Positions 1-9,247 of a DNA stretch of 64,000 nt are shown here, in pieces. The DNA is taken from contig NZ_CP104174.1 in the NCBI RefSeq assembly GCF_025200925.1, positions 7,688,001 through 7,752,000 on the forward strand, read 5' to 3'. How positions within the stretch are numbered: the first letter of the stretch is position 1; each line of letters starts with the position of its first letter. The notes beneath the pieces were generated by a model. The model saw only the letters and a list, made by a program, of their open reading frames with translations, did not search any database and was not told where the DNA came from. Origin of the DNA: Bradyrhizobium sp. CB1015 (GTDB lineage Bacteria > Pseudomonadota > Alphaproteobacteria > Rhizobiales > Xanthobacteraceae). A program made the translations under genes and the position numbers.

Positions 1-2
1 TG

Positions 3-503
3 GCGCCGAGCGCCGGCAGCGGGGCCACGGTCGCCTTCGAATCGATCGACGGCCCACCGCCGCAGGTGTTCGACCGCATGGTCGGCGTGCTCGACAGCGA
101 ATCCAAGCTGCGCAGCCTGTCCGTGGTCTCCCGCGAGGGCACGGCTGCCTATCGCGTGCGCAGCTACCTCTCCGCCCAGGTGGTGCGCGGCAAGACCGTG
201 ATCGCCTGGGTCTGGGACGTCTACGACGCCAACCAGCAGCGCGCGCTACGCCTGTCCGGCGAGGAACCGACCTCGGCCAAGGGCGGCCGCGACGCGACAC
301 GTGATGCTTGGGCGGCTGCCGACGACCTCGTGCTGCGGAAGATCGCCCAGGCCGGATTCAGCGGACTTTCCAACATGATCAACGGGACGCCGGATGCGCC
401 TGGCGCGGCTCCGGCGTTGCGGGGACCGGCGGTGGCAAGCGTCGTCAAGGACGCTCCCGCGCCTGATATGCCGGCATCGGTGCTCGGCTATGCCGAGCAA
501 TAA
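3..503 (+). CDS. Hypothetical protein, C-terminal part (5' end outside window)
   Basis: An open frame enters from the left edge and stops at TAA 501-503. About 166 residues are visible. The frame is open upstream of the first internal ATG (66), so the real start lies outside the window. The visible part has a mixed alpha/beta composition and a Pro/Ala-rich tail, with no motif that I recognise. The gene lies about 195 bases upstream of prs on the same strand; the gap makes co-transcription possible but not shown. Its place upstream of prs and its composition suggest an exported or lipoprotein-type protein, but the N-terminus that would show this is missing. Confidence 0.7.
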   Translation, partial: APSAGSGATVAFESIDGPPPQVFDRMVGVLDSESKLRSLSVVSREGTAAYRVRSYLSAQVVRGKTVIAWVWDVYDANQQRALRLSGEEPTSAKGGRDATRDAWAAADDLVLRKIAQAGFSGLSNMINGTPDAPGAAPALRGPAVASVVKDAPAPDMPASVLGYAEQ

Positions 504-697
504 CCCCCGCTAAACCACGGCCGCAACTTGCGGCCAAGCCGTTGGCCCGACTCAGGATTTTCAAAGGGAAAACGTAGCATCCCGGGTTGCCATTGCGGCC
601 TTCCGCCTGATATTTCCTCGCCCGTCGTAACCGTGCTGCCAGCGGGTATTTTCTGATGTTGAAGGTCGTATCCAGCAAAGCGCGGGAGGAAGCGTCC

Positions 698-1651
<954 letters not shown>

Positions 1652-1655
1652 CACC

Positions 1656-1759
1656 GTCATTCCGGGGCGGCGCGCCAGCGCCGGACCCGGAATCCATCTT
1701 GCAGCAATCCTTGTCGATCAATGGATTCCGGGTTCGCGCTAGGCGCGCCCCGGAATGAC
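1656..1759. repeat. Two-tier intergenic palindrome (repeat family A)
   Basis: Outer arms GTCATTCCGGGG (1656-1667) and CCCCGGAATGAC (1748-1759) are perfect complements. Inner arms ACCCGGAATCCAT (1685-1697) and ATGGATTCCGGGT (1721-1733) are also perfect complements. The element fills the gap between the convergent prs and ribH genes. Related sequences occur elsewhere in the window. It could terminate transcription from both sides, but there is no T-run. Confidence 0.85.
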
Positions 1760-1765
1760 CATTGC

Positions 1766-2326
1766 CTACCCCACGATCCCGGCCGCGACCTGGCCGCGCA
1801 GGCGCGCCAGGCCGTGCAACGTCTCCGCACAGGCGGTCGCGACTTCGACGCCCTTGATCGCAAAGTGCTTGCGGAAGAAATCGTAATGCACCTCGGTCTC
1901 GTGGAATTGCTGCGGCGTCAGCACGGCCGAGAACACCGGCACCTCCGTGCGCAGCTGCACGTCCATCAGCGCCTTGATCACGGTGTCGGCGACGAATTCG
2001 TGGCGGTAGATGCCGCCGTCGACGACGAGGCCGGCCGCGACGATCGCGGTATAGCGCCGCGTCTTGGCGAGGACCTGCGCGTGCAGCGGGATCTCGAACG
2101 AGCCGGGCACCTCGAACACGTCGACATGGGTGAGGTGGCGGGCTTCCGCCTCCTTCATGAAGGCGATGCGGGCTTCCGCGACCACGTCGCGGTGCCAGCA
2201 GGCCTGCACGAAGGCCACCCGCTGCGGCTTGGCGAAGCGCGGATGCGCAGGTGCCGGGTCCGCGGGAACCGGCGGCGGCTGTACTTGGGACGTTTCGGTT
2301 TGGGGATCTTGCAGCATCTGATTCAT
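1766..2326 (-). CDS. ribH2: 6,7-dimethyl-8-ribityllumazine synthase, RibH2 type
   Basis: Catalyses the penultimate step of riboflavin synthesis, condensing the pyrimidinedione with dihydroxybutanone phosphate to lumazine. The product is 186 residues. A variable Pro-rich N-terminal tail of about 35 residues precedes the core, which has VPGSFEIPLHA and VVDGGIYRHEFVADTV and a His-rich stretch LTPQQFHETEVHYDFF. These features, and the overall likeness to the Brucella and Mesorhizobium second isozyme (a decameric RibH2 in the literature), favour RibH2 over the usual RibH1. The frame is open upstream to a GTG at 2488, but that would run through the riboswitch; the ATG at 2326 follows the riboswitch. 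It is not next to other rib genes; ribF is 25 kb away. Confidence 0.93.
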   Translation of the reverse strand: MNQMLQDPQTETSQVQPPPVPADPAPAHPRFAKPQRVAFVQACWHRDVVAEARIAFMKEAEARHLTHVDVFEVPGSFEIPLHAQVLAKTRRYTAIVAAGLVVDGGIYRHEFVADTVIKALMDVQLRTEVPVFSAVLTPQQFHETEVHYDFFRKHFAIKGVEVATACAETLHGLARLRGQVAAGIVG

Positions 2327-2408
2327 GGCTTTCCTCGGTTTAAGGACCAGAATCAGGGCACACGGAACGACAAACAGCCGCACCTTGCGATGCGTCTGCC
2401 AGCGACCG

Positions 2409-2560
2409 TTCTCTTTCATCCGGACTTTAACCGTCGGCTTCGGAGTTGCACCGAATCTGCTGACCCTTCCCTTCGGGAGACCCCTCACGGAAGGCGCTCG
2501 CGGGCTTGGACCTTTCGGCCCTTACCGCCGGTGGGGACTTTCACCCCGCCCTGAGAACAT
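2409..2560 (-). promoter_or_regulatory. FMN riboswitch (RFN element) in the ribH2 leader
   Basis: Read on the minus strand, the conserved blocks of the RFN element appear in order: TTCTCAGGGCGGGGTGAAAG, CCCACCGGCGGTAA, AGCCCGCGAGCG, GGTCAGCAGATTCGGTG, CCGAAGCCGACGGTTAAAGT and CCGGATGAAAGAGAA. These are the signature helices of the six-stem FMN aptamer. The aptamer ends about 80 bases before the ribH2 ATG, leaving room for an expression platform. In Brucella an FMN riboswitch upstream of ribH2 has been described, and the arrangement here agrees. Binding of FMN is expected to lower ribH2 expression. Confidence 0.96.
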
Positions 2561-3018
2561 CGGCCGCCCGGAATGAACGGCCTATCAGGAAATATGCCGC
2601 CCGCGAGCCGGCGCGGCAAGCGCGTTCCGCATGGGCAAATCGCATGGTCCCATGCTGCCGCGGCGGTCCAGCCCTCCCAGGGCGGAATTAACGATTGGCG
2701 TCCGCCCTGCGATTTGATTCCGGTTTGTTCTCCTGCATCCGGAACGAAGACTTCCGACGTTAAGAATTGTGGCGGAGATGAGCTGTGGACGAACGAGTCC
2801 TGGCTTGTGGACGGACTCGCGACCCCGTTGCGCAGATTCCGCAAATCACATCACTTGATCCGCGACAGGCCCGCGCTGATCCGAGGGATCGCAACAGCGA
2901 CTCCGAGGAGATTGCAAAGGCTAATCCGAGGGGACGCCGTAGCGACGTTTAGGGAGCGCGCGCCGGGCCCAACCGCGTGCGTATCAACGACAACAAGAAG
3001 GCAAGAGGTCGAGACGGC
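2561..3018. other. Non-coding stretch between ribH2 riboswitch and ybjN-like gene
   Basis: About 460 bases between divergent transcription units. It must hold the promoter of the riboswitch transcript (minus strand) and that of the YbjN-like gene (plus strand). Open frames here (such as 2573-3226 plus) have no family resemblance and run out of frame into the next gene. I see no RNA gene or clear operator. Confidence 0.5.
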
Positions 3019-3519
3019 ATGTCCCTGCTCGAAGGCACTATCGATTCCAGAAACCATCCGCTCGCGGTGGTCGAGGACATCGCCGCCAGCAATAACTGGC
3101 CGTTCGAACGCTCCGGCGAGGACGAGCTCACGATTGTCTCCAAGGGACAATGGACCGACTACCAGCTCTCCTTCACCTGGATGGGAGAGATCGAGGCGCT
3201 GCATCTGGCCTGCGCCTTCGACATGAAGATTCCGCCCGCGCGCCGCGGCGAGGTGCAGCGGCTCGTCGCCGCCGTGAACGAGCAGCTGTGGGTCGGCCAT
3301 TTCGACCTGTGGACCAACACCGGCATGGTGATGCACCGCCAGGCCCTGGTGCTGCCGGGCGGCCTCACCGCTTCGCCCGCGCAATGCGAGGTCATGCTCG
3401 CCGGCGCCATCCATGCCTGCGAGCGCTACTTCCCCGCGTTCCAGTTCGTGGTGTGGGCCGGCAAGACCACCGCGCAGGCGATGGACGCGGCGATGTTCGA
3501 CACGGTCGGCGAGGCTTAG
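3019..3519 (+). CDS. YbjN domain-containing protein
   Basis: A 166-residue protein with no signal peptide. The sequence (PLAVVEDIAASNNWPFE near the start, then QLSFTWMGEIEALHLAC and LWVGHFDLWTNTGMVMHRQ) matches the YbjN family of bacterial sensory-transduction-type or chaperone-like folds common in Alphaproteobacteria. The molecular role is not established. An alternative GTG start at 2977 would add 14 basic residues. ATG 3019 was preferred because it gives the normal family N-terminus MSLLEGTI and has a purine-rich AAGAGGT upstream. The gene lies before proC in the same direction, separated by a repeat. Confidence 0.85.
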   Translation: MSLLEGTIDSRNHPLAVVEDIAASNNWPFERSGEDELTIVSKGQWTDYQLSFTWMGEIEALHLACAFDMKIPPARRGEVQRLVAAVNEQLWVGHFDLWTNTGMVMHRQALVLPGGLTASPAQCEVMLAGAIHACERYFPAFQFVVWAGKTTAQAMDAAMFDTVGEA

Positions 3520-3558
3520 GGCTCGCAAGACTTTGGGGAGCCGCAGCTCCCTCCCCAC

Positions 3559-3702
3559 GTCATCCGGTCAAGCGCGCCCAAAGCGCGCGCCGATCCGGGA
3601 TCCATACCGCGTGATGTCTGTCGTGGCACGCGGCTTGTTGCCGACACCTCGATCCACTAGAACCGCCTGTGGTTATGGATCCCCGCCTTCGCGGGGATGA
3701 CG
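3559..3702. repeat. Intergenic palindromic repeat cluster (family A relative)
   Basis: The sequence starts CGTCATCCGG and ends GGGGATGACG. It contains GCGCGCCCAAAGCGCGCGCC, a GATCCGGGATCCAT block and the small hairpin CCCCGCCTTCGCGGGG (3681-3696). The same blocks recur at 4970-5124. It fills the YbjN-proC gap, so proC probably has its own promoter very close to its start or is read through. Confidence 0.7.
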
Positions 3703-3723
3703 CCTGAGTGTGTGGCAGCAGCG

Positions 3724-4548
3724 ATGGCAAACAACCCCCTCCAAAACATCACGGGCACCATCCTGCTCGCCGGCGCCGGCAAGATGGGCGGTGCGATGCT
3801 GACCGGATGGCTTTCGGGCGGACTCGATCCGCGCCGCGTCGCGGTGATCGAGCCGCACATTGCGCCCGAGATCTCCGCGCTGGCCGCCAAGGGGGTCGTG
3901 CTCAATCCTGATGTGAAGACCGCAGGCGCTGTCGAGACGCTGGTCGTGGCGGTGAAGCCGCAGATGTTCCGCGAGGCCGGCGCCAAGCTGAAGCCGTTCG
4001 TCTCGGACAAGACCTCGGTGGTCTCGATCATGGCGGGCACCACGATCGCCTCGCTCCAGGAGGTCTGCGGCGGCGCCGTGGTGCGCGCAATGCCGAACAC
4101 GCCGGCCGCGATCGGCCGCGGCATCACCGTCGCTGTCGCGGCGAGCAACGTCAGCGCCGCGCAGCGCGCGGTGGCGGATGCGCTGCTGCGCGCCACCGGC
4201 TCGGTCGAGTGGGTCGAGGACGAAGGCCTGATGGACGCGGTCACCGCCGTGTCCGGCTCGGGCCCGGCCTATGTGTTCCTGCTCGCCGAAGAGCTCGCCC
4301 GCGCCGGCGTTGAAGCGGGATTGCCCGAAGCGCTGGCGACCAAGCTCGCGCGCGAGACAGTCGCCGGCTCCGGCGAGCTGCTGCACCAGTCGGAGCTGCC
4401 GTCGAGCACGCTGCGCCAGAACGTCACCTCGCCCGGCGGCACCACGGCCGCAGCGCTCGGCGTGCTGATGGGCGAGCCGGGATTGCGCGAGCTCATGATC
4501 CGCGCCATCGCCGCCGCGACGCAGCGGTCGAAGGAATTGGCGAAGTAA
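3724..4548 (+). CDS. proC: Pyrroline-5-carboxylate reductase
   Basis: Catalyses the last step of proline synthesis, reducing pyrroline-5-carboxylate with NAD(P)H. The product of 274 residues has the usual length. The Rossmann motif GAGKMGGAM is near residues 17-25, and the family signature AVSGSGPAYVFLLAEEL is near 175-191. It ends with the expected TSPGGTTAAAL segment and a helical tail. The frame runs back to an ATG at 3697, but those nine codons lie in the palindromic repeat; ATG 3724 gives the standard start MANNPLQN. No partner proline genes are adjacent. Identification is secure. Confidence 0.95.
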   Translation: MANNPLQNITGTILLAGAGKMGGAMLTGWLSGGLDPRRVAVIEPHIAPEISALAAKGVVLNPDVKTAGAVETLVVAVKPQMFREAGAKLKPFVSDKTSVVSIMAGTTIASLQEVCGGAVVRAMPNTPAAIGRGITVAVAASNVSAAQRAVADALLRATGSVEWVEDEGLMDAVTAVSGSGPAYVFLLAEELARAGVEAGLPEALATKLARETVAGSGELLHQSELPSSTLRQNVTSPGGTTAAALGVLMGEPGLRELMIRAIAAATQRSKELAK

Positions 4549-4562
4549 ACAGGTGGCGCGCG

Positions 4563-4955
4563 CTACGCCCCGAGCCGCTTGTTGAACATCTCGACATTGA
4601 CGAGTCCGCGTGCGTGGCGGCCTTCGCCGAGCTTGCGCGTGCCCTCGAACGCCTCGACCTCGAAGCGGATGACGCGGCGCTCGACCGCGACCACCTTTGC
4701 GGTGGTCCGCACGGTCGCGCCGACGCGCGCGGCGGCGAGATGGCGGATGTCGACCTCGGTGCCGACCGTGACCCAGCCCGGCTGAAGCGCGGCGCGGATC
4801 GCATCGCCCGATGTCATCTCCATCTCCAGGATCATCATCGGCGTCGCGTAGACAAAAGGCATGCCTGATACGAAATGCCCGACGGTGCGCTCCACCGGGA
4901 CCACCAGCGTGCGCTCGGCGCTCATGCCGATCTTAATGAAGTCGCGTGCGTCCAT
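4563..4955 (-). CDS. Thioesterase-superfamily (hotdog) protein
   Basis: A 130-residue single hotdog-fold protein. The sequence has MSAERTLVVPVERTVGHF near the start, the ATPMMILEMEM helix, GWVTVGTEVDIRHLAAARVG in the middle, and EAFEGTRKLGEGRHAR near the end. This resembles the small thioesterase family that includes the fluoroacetyl-CoA thioesterase FlK, in which the Thr, Glu and His residues act on an acyl-CoA. The natural substrate cannot be read from sequence. ATG 4955 was chosen over the 13-codon longer frame start at 4994, whose extra residues lie in repeat DNA. The gene converges on proC. A haloacetate-dehalogenase-like gene is 40 kb away, so no link is claimed. Confidence 0.82.
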   Translation of the reverse strand: MDARDFIKIGMSAERTLVVPVERTVGHFVSGMPFVYATPMMILEMEMTSGDAIRAALQPGWVTVGTEVDIRHLAAARVGATVRTTAKVVAVERRVIRFEVEAFEGTRKLGEGRHARGLVNVEMFNKRLGA

Positions 4956-4969
4956 GGTGCTTGCTCGGT

Positions 4970-5124
4970 GTCGTCCCGGACAAGCGCGCCTCAAACGCGC
5001 GCCGATCCGGGATCCATAACCACAGGGCGTTGTGGTTACGGGGACTCGGAGTTACCGCTTCGTCAGATAACCACTGCCTGTGGTTATGGATCCCGGACCT
5101 GCGCCGACGCTTGTCCGGGACGAC
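4970..5124. repeat. Two-tier intergenic palindrome (family A relative)
   Basis: Outer arms GTCGTCCCGGACAAGCG (4970-4986) and CGCTTGTCCGGGACGAC (5108-5124) are perfect complements. Inside are repeated GATCCGGGATCCATAACCAC-type blocks and an inner inverted GGTTATGGATCCCGG copy. The same blocks occur at 3559-3702. Confidence 0.85.
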
Positions 5125-5150
5125 AGTTGTGTTTGACGCTACTGCGCGGG

Positions 5151-5354
5151 CTACTTCTTCGCCGCTGCCGCGCGCTCCACGAAGGTCTTGCCGCCCTTCA
5201 TCTTGTGGCGGAGCGGGGCTTCGTTGATCTGGATGACGACGGCATCGGCATCGACGCCGAGATTCTTCACCAGCGCCTGCGTGATGTCGCGCATCATGCC
5301 GGCCTTCTGCTCGTCGGTGCGGCCTTCGGCCATGCTGATGGTGATCTCAGGCAT
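5151..5354 (-). CDS. 4-oxalocrotonate tautomerase family protein
   Basis: A 67-residue protein, the normal length of small tautomerases. Pro1 follows the initiator Met (MPEITISMAEGR) and is the expected catalytic base once Met is removed. The family glycine/arginine helix EGRTDEQKAGMMRDITQAL follows. Members tautomerise unsaturated keto acids, but the substrate here cannot be deduced. ATG 5354 was chosen because only this start places Pro at position 2; a longer frame back to 5426 would destroy the active site. The gene lies just downstream of hisS in the same direction, with about 100 bases between. Confidence 0.9.
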   Translation of the reverse strand: MPEITISMAEGRTDEQKAGMMRDITQALVKNLGVDADAVVIQINEAPLRHKMKGGKTFVERAAAAKK

Positions 5355-5454
5355 TTTTCTCTCCCTTGCTGCCGAACACCGGCCATTGACGGTCGCCATC
5401 AAACAAGACGTGGATGCCCGGGACAAGCCCGCGCATGACGGCGTCAGCGAATAG

Positions 5455-6969
5455 CTAGCCCCAGCTCACGTCATGGCGGGCCAGGACCTCGCGCACCTTG
5501 GCGACGAGATCGGCTTCGCTGCACGAGAACTGCGCCGGCCGGGTCTCGCGCCATTCCTGATTGGAGGCGATCGCGGCGGCCGCCTTGGCGCCCTCGATCA
5601 GGTCCTTGACCTGCACCTCGCCGCGCGCCTTTTCATCCGAGCCCTGGATGATGACGCAGGGTGAGTTGCGGCGGTCGGCATATTTGAGCTGGTTGCCCAT
5701 GTTCTTGGGATTGCCCAGATAGAGCTCGGCGCGGATGCCGGCACCTCGCAAGCTTGCGACCATCTTCTGATAGTCGGCGACGCGGTCGCGGTCGAACACG
5801 GTGACGACGACGGGGCCGAATTCGGGCCGTGTGTCGAGCTTGCCGAGCAGCGTCAGCGCCGCCTGCAGCCGCGACACGCCGATCGAGAATCCGGTTGCCG
5901 GCACCGGCTCGCCGCGGAAGCGCGAGACCAGGCCGTCATAACGCCCGCCGCCGCCGACCGAGCCGAAGCGCACCGGGCGGCCCTTCTCGTCCTTGGTGTC
6001 GAGCAGCAGCTCGACCTCGTAGACGGGGCCGGTGTAATATTCGAGGCCGCGCACGACGGAGGGATCGATCTTGATGCGGTCCGCACCATAGCCCGAAGCC
6101 GTGACCAGTCTTGCAATCTCTTCCAGCTCGCTGACGCCGGCCTGACCGACCTCGCTCTTGGCGAGATAGGTTTCTGCCGCAGCAATTGCTTCTTTCCAAT
6201 CCTCGCGCGGCTTGGTGATGGCGAGAACAACGTCGGCTTCCGCCGCGCTCAAATTGGCGCCTTTGGTGAAGTCGCCCTTGCCTTCCTCGCCGCCGTCCCA
6301 GCGTCCGGGACCAAGCAGCTTGCGCACTTCGTCCGCGGAAAACTTGTCGAGCTTGTCGATCGCGCGCAGCACGGTCAGTCTGCGCGCCGCATTTTCCTCA
6401 CCCGCGAGGCCAATGGCTTCCAGAACGCCGTCGAGCACCTTGCGATTGTTCACCTTCACCACATACTGGCCGCGCGCGATCCCGAGTGCCTCCATCGTAT
6501 CCGCCGCCATCATGCAGATCTCGGCATCCGCCGCCGGCGTCGCCGAGCCGACCGTGTCGGCATCGAACTGCATGAACTGGCGGAAGCGGCCGGGGCCGGG
6601 CTTCTCGTTGCGGAACACATAGCCGGCACGGTAGCTGCGGTAGGGCTTCGGCAGCGTGTCGAAATTCTCGGCGACGTAGCGGGCGAGCGGCGCGGTCAGA
6701 TCGTAGCGCAGGCTGATCCACTGCTCGTCGTCGTCCTGGAACGAGAACACGCCCTCGTTCGGACGATCCTGGTCGGGCAGGAATTTGCCAAGCGCGTCGG
6801 TGTATTCCATCGCCGGCGTCTCCACCGGCTCGAAACCGTAGAGCTCGTAGACGGCGCGGATCTTCTCGACCATCTCGCGCGTCGCCCGGATCGCGGCAGG
6901 ATCGCGATCCTCGAGCCCGCGCGGCAGGCGCGCCTTCAGTTTCTGGGGTTTTTTGGGTTTCTCGGCCAT
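5455..6969 (-). CDS. hisS: Histidyl-tRNA synthetase
   Basis: Charges tRNA-His with histidine. The 504-residue protein has class II motif 1 around [12 protein letters not shown], motif 2 as [18 protein letters not shown], the histidine A motif [12 protein letters not shown] and motif 3 around [10 protein letters not shown], followed by an anticodon-binding domain ([10 protein letters not shown] onwards). It is longer than the roughly 424-residue E. coli enzyme and has an insertion before the histidine A motif. Divergent HisRS matched to tRNA-His without the extra G at -1 is reported for many Alphaproteobacteria, and this protein may belong to that type. The N-terminus is Lys/Pro-rich. Identification is secure. 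Confidence 0.97.
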   Translation of the reverse strand: MAEKPKKPQKLKARLPRGLEDRDPAAIRATREMVEKIRAVYELYGFEPVETPAMEYTDALGKFLPDQDRPNEGVFSFQDDDEQWISLRYDLTAPLARYVAENFDTLPKPYRSYRAGYVFRNEKPGPGRFRQFMQFDADTVGSATPAADAEICMMAADTMEALGIARGQYVVKVNNRKVLDGVLEAIGLAGEENAARRLTVLRAIDKLDKFSADEVRKLLGPGRWDGGEEGKGDFTKGANLSAAEADVVLAITKPREDWKEAIAAAETYLAKSEVGQAGVSELEEIARLVTASGYGADRIKIDPSVVRGLEYYTGPVYEVELLLDTKDEKGRPVRFGSVGGGGRYDGLVSRFRGEPVPATGFSIGVSRLQAALTLLGKLDTRPEFGPVVVTVFDRDRVADYQKMVASLRGAGIRAELYLGNPKNMGNQLKYADRRNSPCVIIQGSDEKARGEVQVKDLIEGAKAAAAIASNQEWRETRPAQFSCSEADLVAKVREVLARHDVSWG

Positions 6970-7009
6970 GCGCGGCGTTTACCAGCCGCGGCGCGGGGCG
7001 GCAACTGCC

Positions 7010-7534
7010 CTACGGCTGCTCCATCCGCGCGCGGAGCGCGTCGGCGTCGGCTTTCGGCATGGATTTGAGCAGCGGCTTGATGGTTTCGCCGCCGACGATC
7101 TTGCCGTTGCGCATGAACATCCAGTCCGAAATGTCGGCCTCGGTGAACTTGACCGGGTCGCCTGCGTGTTTGCCCGGCAGATCGCGCGGCTCGTTGGCGA
7201 ACAGGCCCGAATACGTCCCGCCGGGCTGCTTCTTCAGCTCGCCGATCCAGATGTGCTCGCCGCCCTTGCGGGTCGTAAAGTGCACCTTCAGGGCGTGTCC
7301 GGTCTCGGACGGCTTTGGCGATTCATAGGAGGTCCAGAAGGTGGGGAGCGTCGCGCGGGCCCGCGCGATCGCCGCGTTCATCTCGGGATCGCCGGTGCGT
7401 ACGTCGACGATCGGCGAGCGGTCCTGCGCTGCGACCTCGTGCGTCGGGCCGACGGTCAGGATGCCGAAAACGCAAACGCCGGTAATGGCGGCGAGAACGA
7501 CCCATTTCATGGGTTGGAAGAGTTTCATTGCCAT
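7010..7534 (-). CDS. DUF2314 domain-containing exported protein
   Basis: A 174-residue protein starting MAMKLFQPMKWVVLAAITG. An N-terminal hydrophobic segment (about residues 10-30) is followed by AQDRSP, consistent with export. The DUF2314 (YegJ-type) core covers the rest: MNAAIARARATLPTFW, then FTTRKGGEHIWIGELKK and DLPGKHAGDPVKFTEADISDW. No enzymatic function is known for the family. ATG 7534 or 7528 is the likely start, since the 24 upstream codons have no likeness to a leader. The gene lies 40 bases upstream of hisS on the same strand, and ilvE lies further upstream behind a repeat. Confidence 0.85.
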   Translation of the reverse strand: MAMKLFQPMKWVVLAAITGVCVFGILTVGPTHEVAAQDRSPIVDVRTGDPEMNAAIARARATLPTFWTSYESPKPSETGHALKVHFTTRKGGEHIWIGELKKQPGGTYSGLFANEPRDLPGKHAGDPVKFTEADISDWMFMRNGKIVGGETIKPLLKSMPKADADALRARMEQP

Positions 7535-7627
7535 GATCGCGATGTCCAGGATGCTTGTTGTGTCCTGGCTTTGTCGCATGTCGGCAGCAGCGCGTTCAGT
7601 GCGCAAAAGTCCACAAACGTTGCGCGT

Positions 7628-7815
7628 CTTACCCTCCCCTGGAGGGGTCCGGGACGAGCGTAGCTCGCCCGTGGGTCGGCTCGCATCTGAGCGTAGCGAA
7701 GATGAGAGACAGGGTGGGGTGACGGTCTCTCCACATCGAACACTGCCCGAGTGGAGAGATCACCCCACCCCGCTCGCGCTGCGCGCGATCGACCCTCCCC
7801 CTCAAGGGGAGCGTG
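7628..7815. repeat. Intergenic inverted-repeat block
   Basis: GGGTGGGGTGA (7712-7722) and TCACCCCACCC (7760-7770) are perfect complements, with GGTCTCTCC/GGAGAGA flanking them on the loop side. Each outer end carries its own small hairpin (CCTCCCCTGGAGG near 7632 and CCCCTCAAGGGG near 7799). The block fills most of the 292-base gap between ilvE and the DUF2314 gene. Confidence 0.65.
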
Positions 7816-7826
7816 AGGTGAAGAGA

Positions 7827-8909
7827 TCAAAACACCTTGCGGATCCAGTTGTGCGGATCGTTGGTGCGGCCGTACTGGATGTCGACGAGCTGCTTGCGCA
7901 GGCCCATGGCGACGGGGCCGGCGGCGCCGCCCGAGATCTCGAAATCGCCGCTGACCGAACGCACCTTGCCGATCGGCGAGATCACGGCGGCGGTGCCGCA
8001 GGCGAAGGCTTCCTTGAGCCTGCCGCTCGCCGCATCCTTGCGCCACTGCTCGAGAGAATAGGGTTCTTCGCGCACCGTCTTGCCGGCGTCGCGGGCGAGC
8101 GTGATGATAGAGTCGCGGGTGATGCCGGGCAGGATGGTGCCGAGCGGCGGCGTCGACAGCGAGCCGTCGTCGAACACGAAGAACACGTTCATGCCGCCGA
8201 GCTCCTCGACGTAGCGGCGCTCGACCGCGTCGAGAAAGACGACCTGGTCACAGCCGTGCTGGATCGCCTCGGCCTGGGCGCGCAGGCTGGCGGCATAATT
8301 GCCGCCGCATTTGACCGCGCCGGTGCCGCCGATCGCGGCGCGCGTGTAGTTCTCGGACACCCAGATCGAGACCGGCGCCGGCCCGCCCTTGAAGTAGGAG
8401 CCGACCGGCGAGGCGATCACCGCAAAGATGTATTCGGACGACGGCTTGACGCCGAGGAAGGTCTCGCTCGCGATCATGAACGGGCGCAAGTAAAGGCTGC
8501 CCTCGCCGCCCGGCATCCAGGCGCGGTCGATGCGCACGACCTGCTCGACCGCCTCGATGAAGACGTCTTCGGGCAGCTGCGCCATCGCCATGCGATCGGC
8601 CGAGTCCTTGAAGCGACGCGCATTGGCGTCGGGACGGAACAGGTTCACGCCGCCGTCGTCGCGCTTGTAAGCCTTCAGGCCTTCGAAGATTTCCTGGGCG
8701 TAGTGCAGGACCGCGCCGGCGGGATCGAGCTGGAAGTTGGCGCGCGCCTCGATCTTCGCCTCGTACCAGCCGCCCTTGGCCTGGTTATAGCGGACGATCG
8801 CCATGTGATCGGTAAACACCCGCCCGAAGCCGGGATCCACCAGCTTGGCGACACGGTCCTTCTCAGGCGTCGGATTGGATGCGGGCTGGATGTCGAATGT
8901 CATGCTCAT
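7827..8909 (-). CDS. ilvE: Branched-chain amino acid aminotransferase
   Basis: A PLP-dependent class IV aminotransferase that interconverts leucine, isoleucine and valine with their 2-keto acids. The 360-residue product is of the longer BCAT type (like the eukaryotic enzyme) rather than the roughly 300-residue E. coli IlvE. The PLP lysine is in AVKCGGNYAASL near residue 200. The core also has QEIFEGLKAYKRDDGGVNLFRP near the start and GTAAVISPIGKV near the end. Start options are ATG 8909 and ATG 8903. A divergent marR gene lies 340 bases away. Confidence 0.94.
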   Translation of the reverse strand: MSMTFDIQPASNPTPEKDRVAKLVDPGFGRVFTDHMAIVRYNQAKGGWYEAKIEARANFQLDPAGAVLHYAQEIFEGLKAYKRDDGGVNLFRPDANARRFKDSADRMAMAQLPEDVFIEAVEQVVRIDRAWMPGGEGSLYLRPFMIASETFLGVKPSSEYIFAVIASPVGSYFKGGPAPVSIWVSENYTRAAIGGTGAVKCGGNYAASLRAQAEAIQHGCDQVVFLDAVERRYVEELGGMNVFFVFDDGSLSTPPLGTILPGITRDSIITLARDAGKTVREEPYSLEQWRKDAASGRLKEAFACGTAAVISPIGKVRSVSGDFEISGGAAGPVAMGLRKQLVDIQYGRTNDPHNWIRKVF

Positions 8910-9247
8910 GTCCTTGCCTCCCGCTGCCGGTGGCGGCGCTGTTTCTCGCGCCCGCCTGCCCGTTCGGGCCCGGCTGGCTTGATTGGGTTTCTGGCCGGAC
9001 CGCCACCAGCCATGTTACGGCCGGTTTCCGCGGCCAGCATGTCCCCGAGGACATGCTTTTGCGGAAGGCGGAAGTCCAGTATGTTTTGCCGAAATGCCGC
9101 TCGACAATCGCACGGTAGATCTGCTTCGGCCGTCGCCGCCTGTCCGGCACTCTCCGGCCGTCCTGCTCCGATGCCACCCGGCGCGAAACGATCTAAAATT
9201 TCGTGCGGGTCGATCGTTTTGTAACATTGAACCCAAGATACGTCAAT
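8910..9247. other. Divergent intergenic region ilvE/marR
   Basis: 338 bases between divergently read ilvE and marR. It must contain both promoters. Open frames on either strand here have no family likeness. The only structure noted is the inverted repeat at 9186-9219. Confidence 0.5.
9186..9219. promoter_or_regulatory. Inverted repeat upstream of marR, possible operator
   Basis: AAACGATC (9186-9193) and GATCGTTT (9212-9219) are perfect complements separated by 18 bases and end about 30 bases before the marR start. MarR proteins often bind such palindromes to control themselves, although the spacing here is wider than usual. Assignment as an operator is an inference. Confidence 0.35.
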
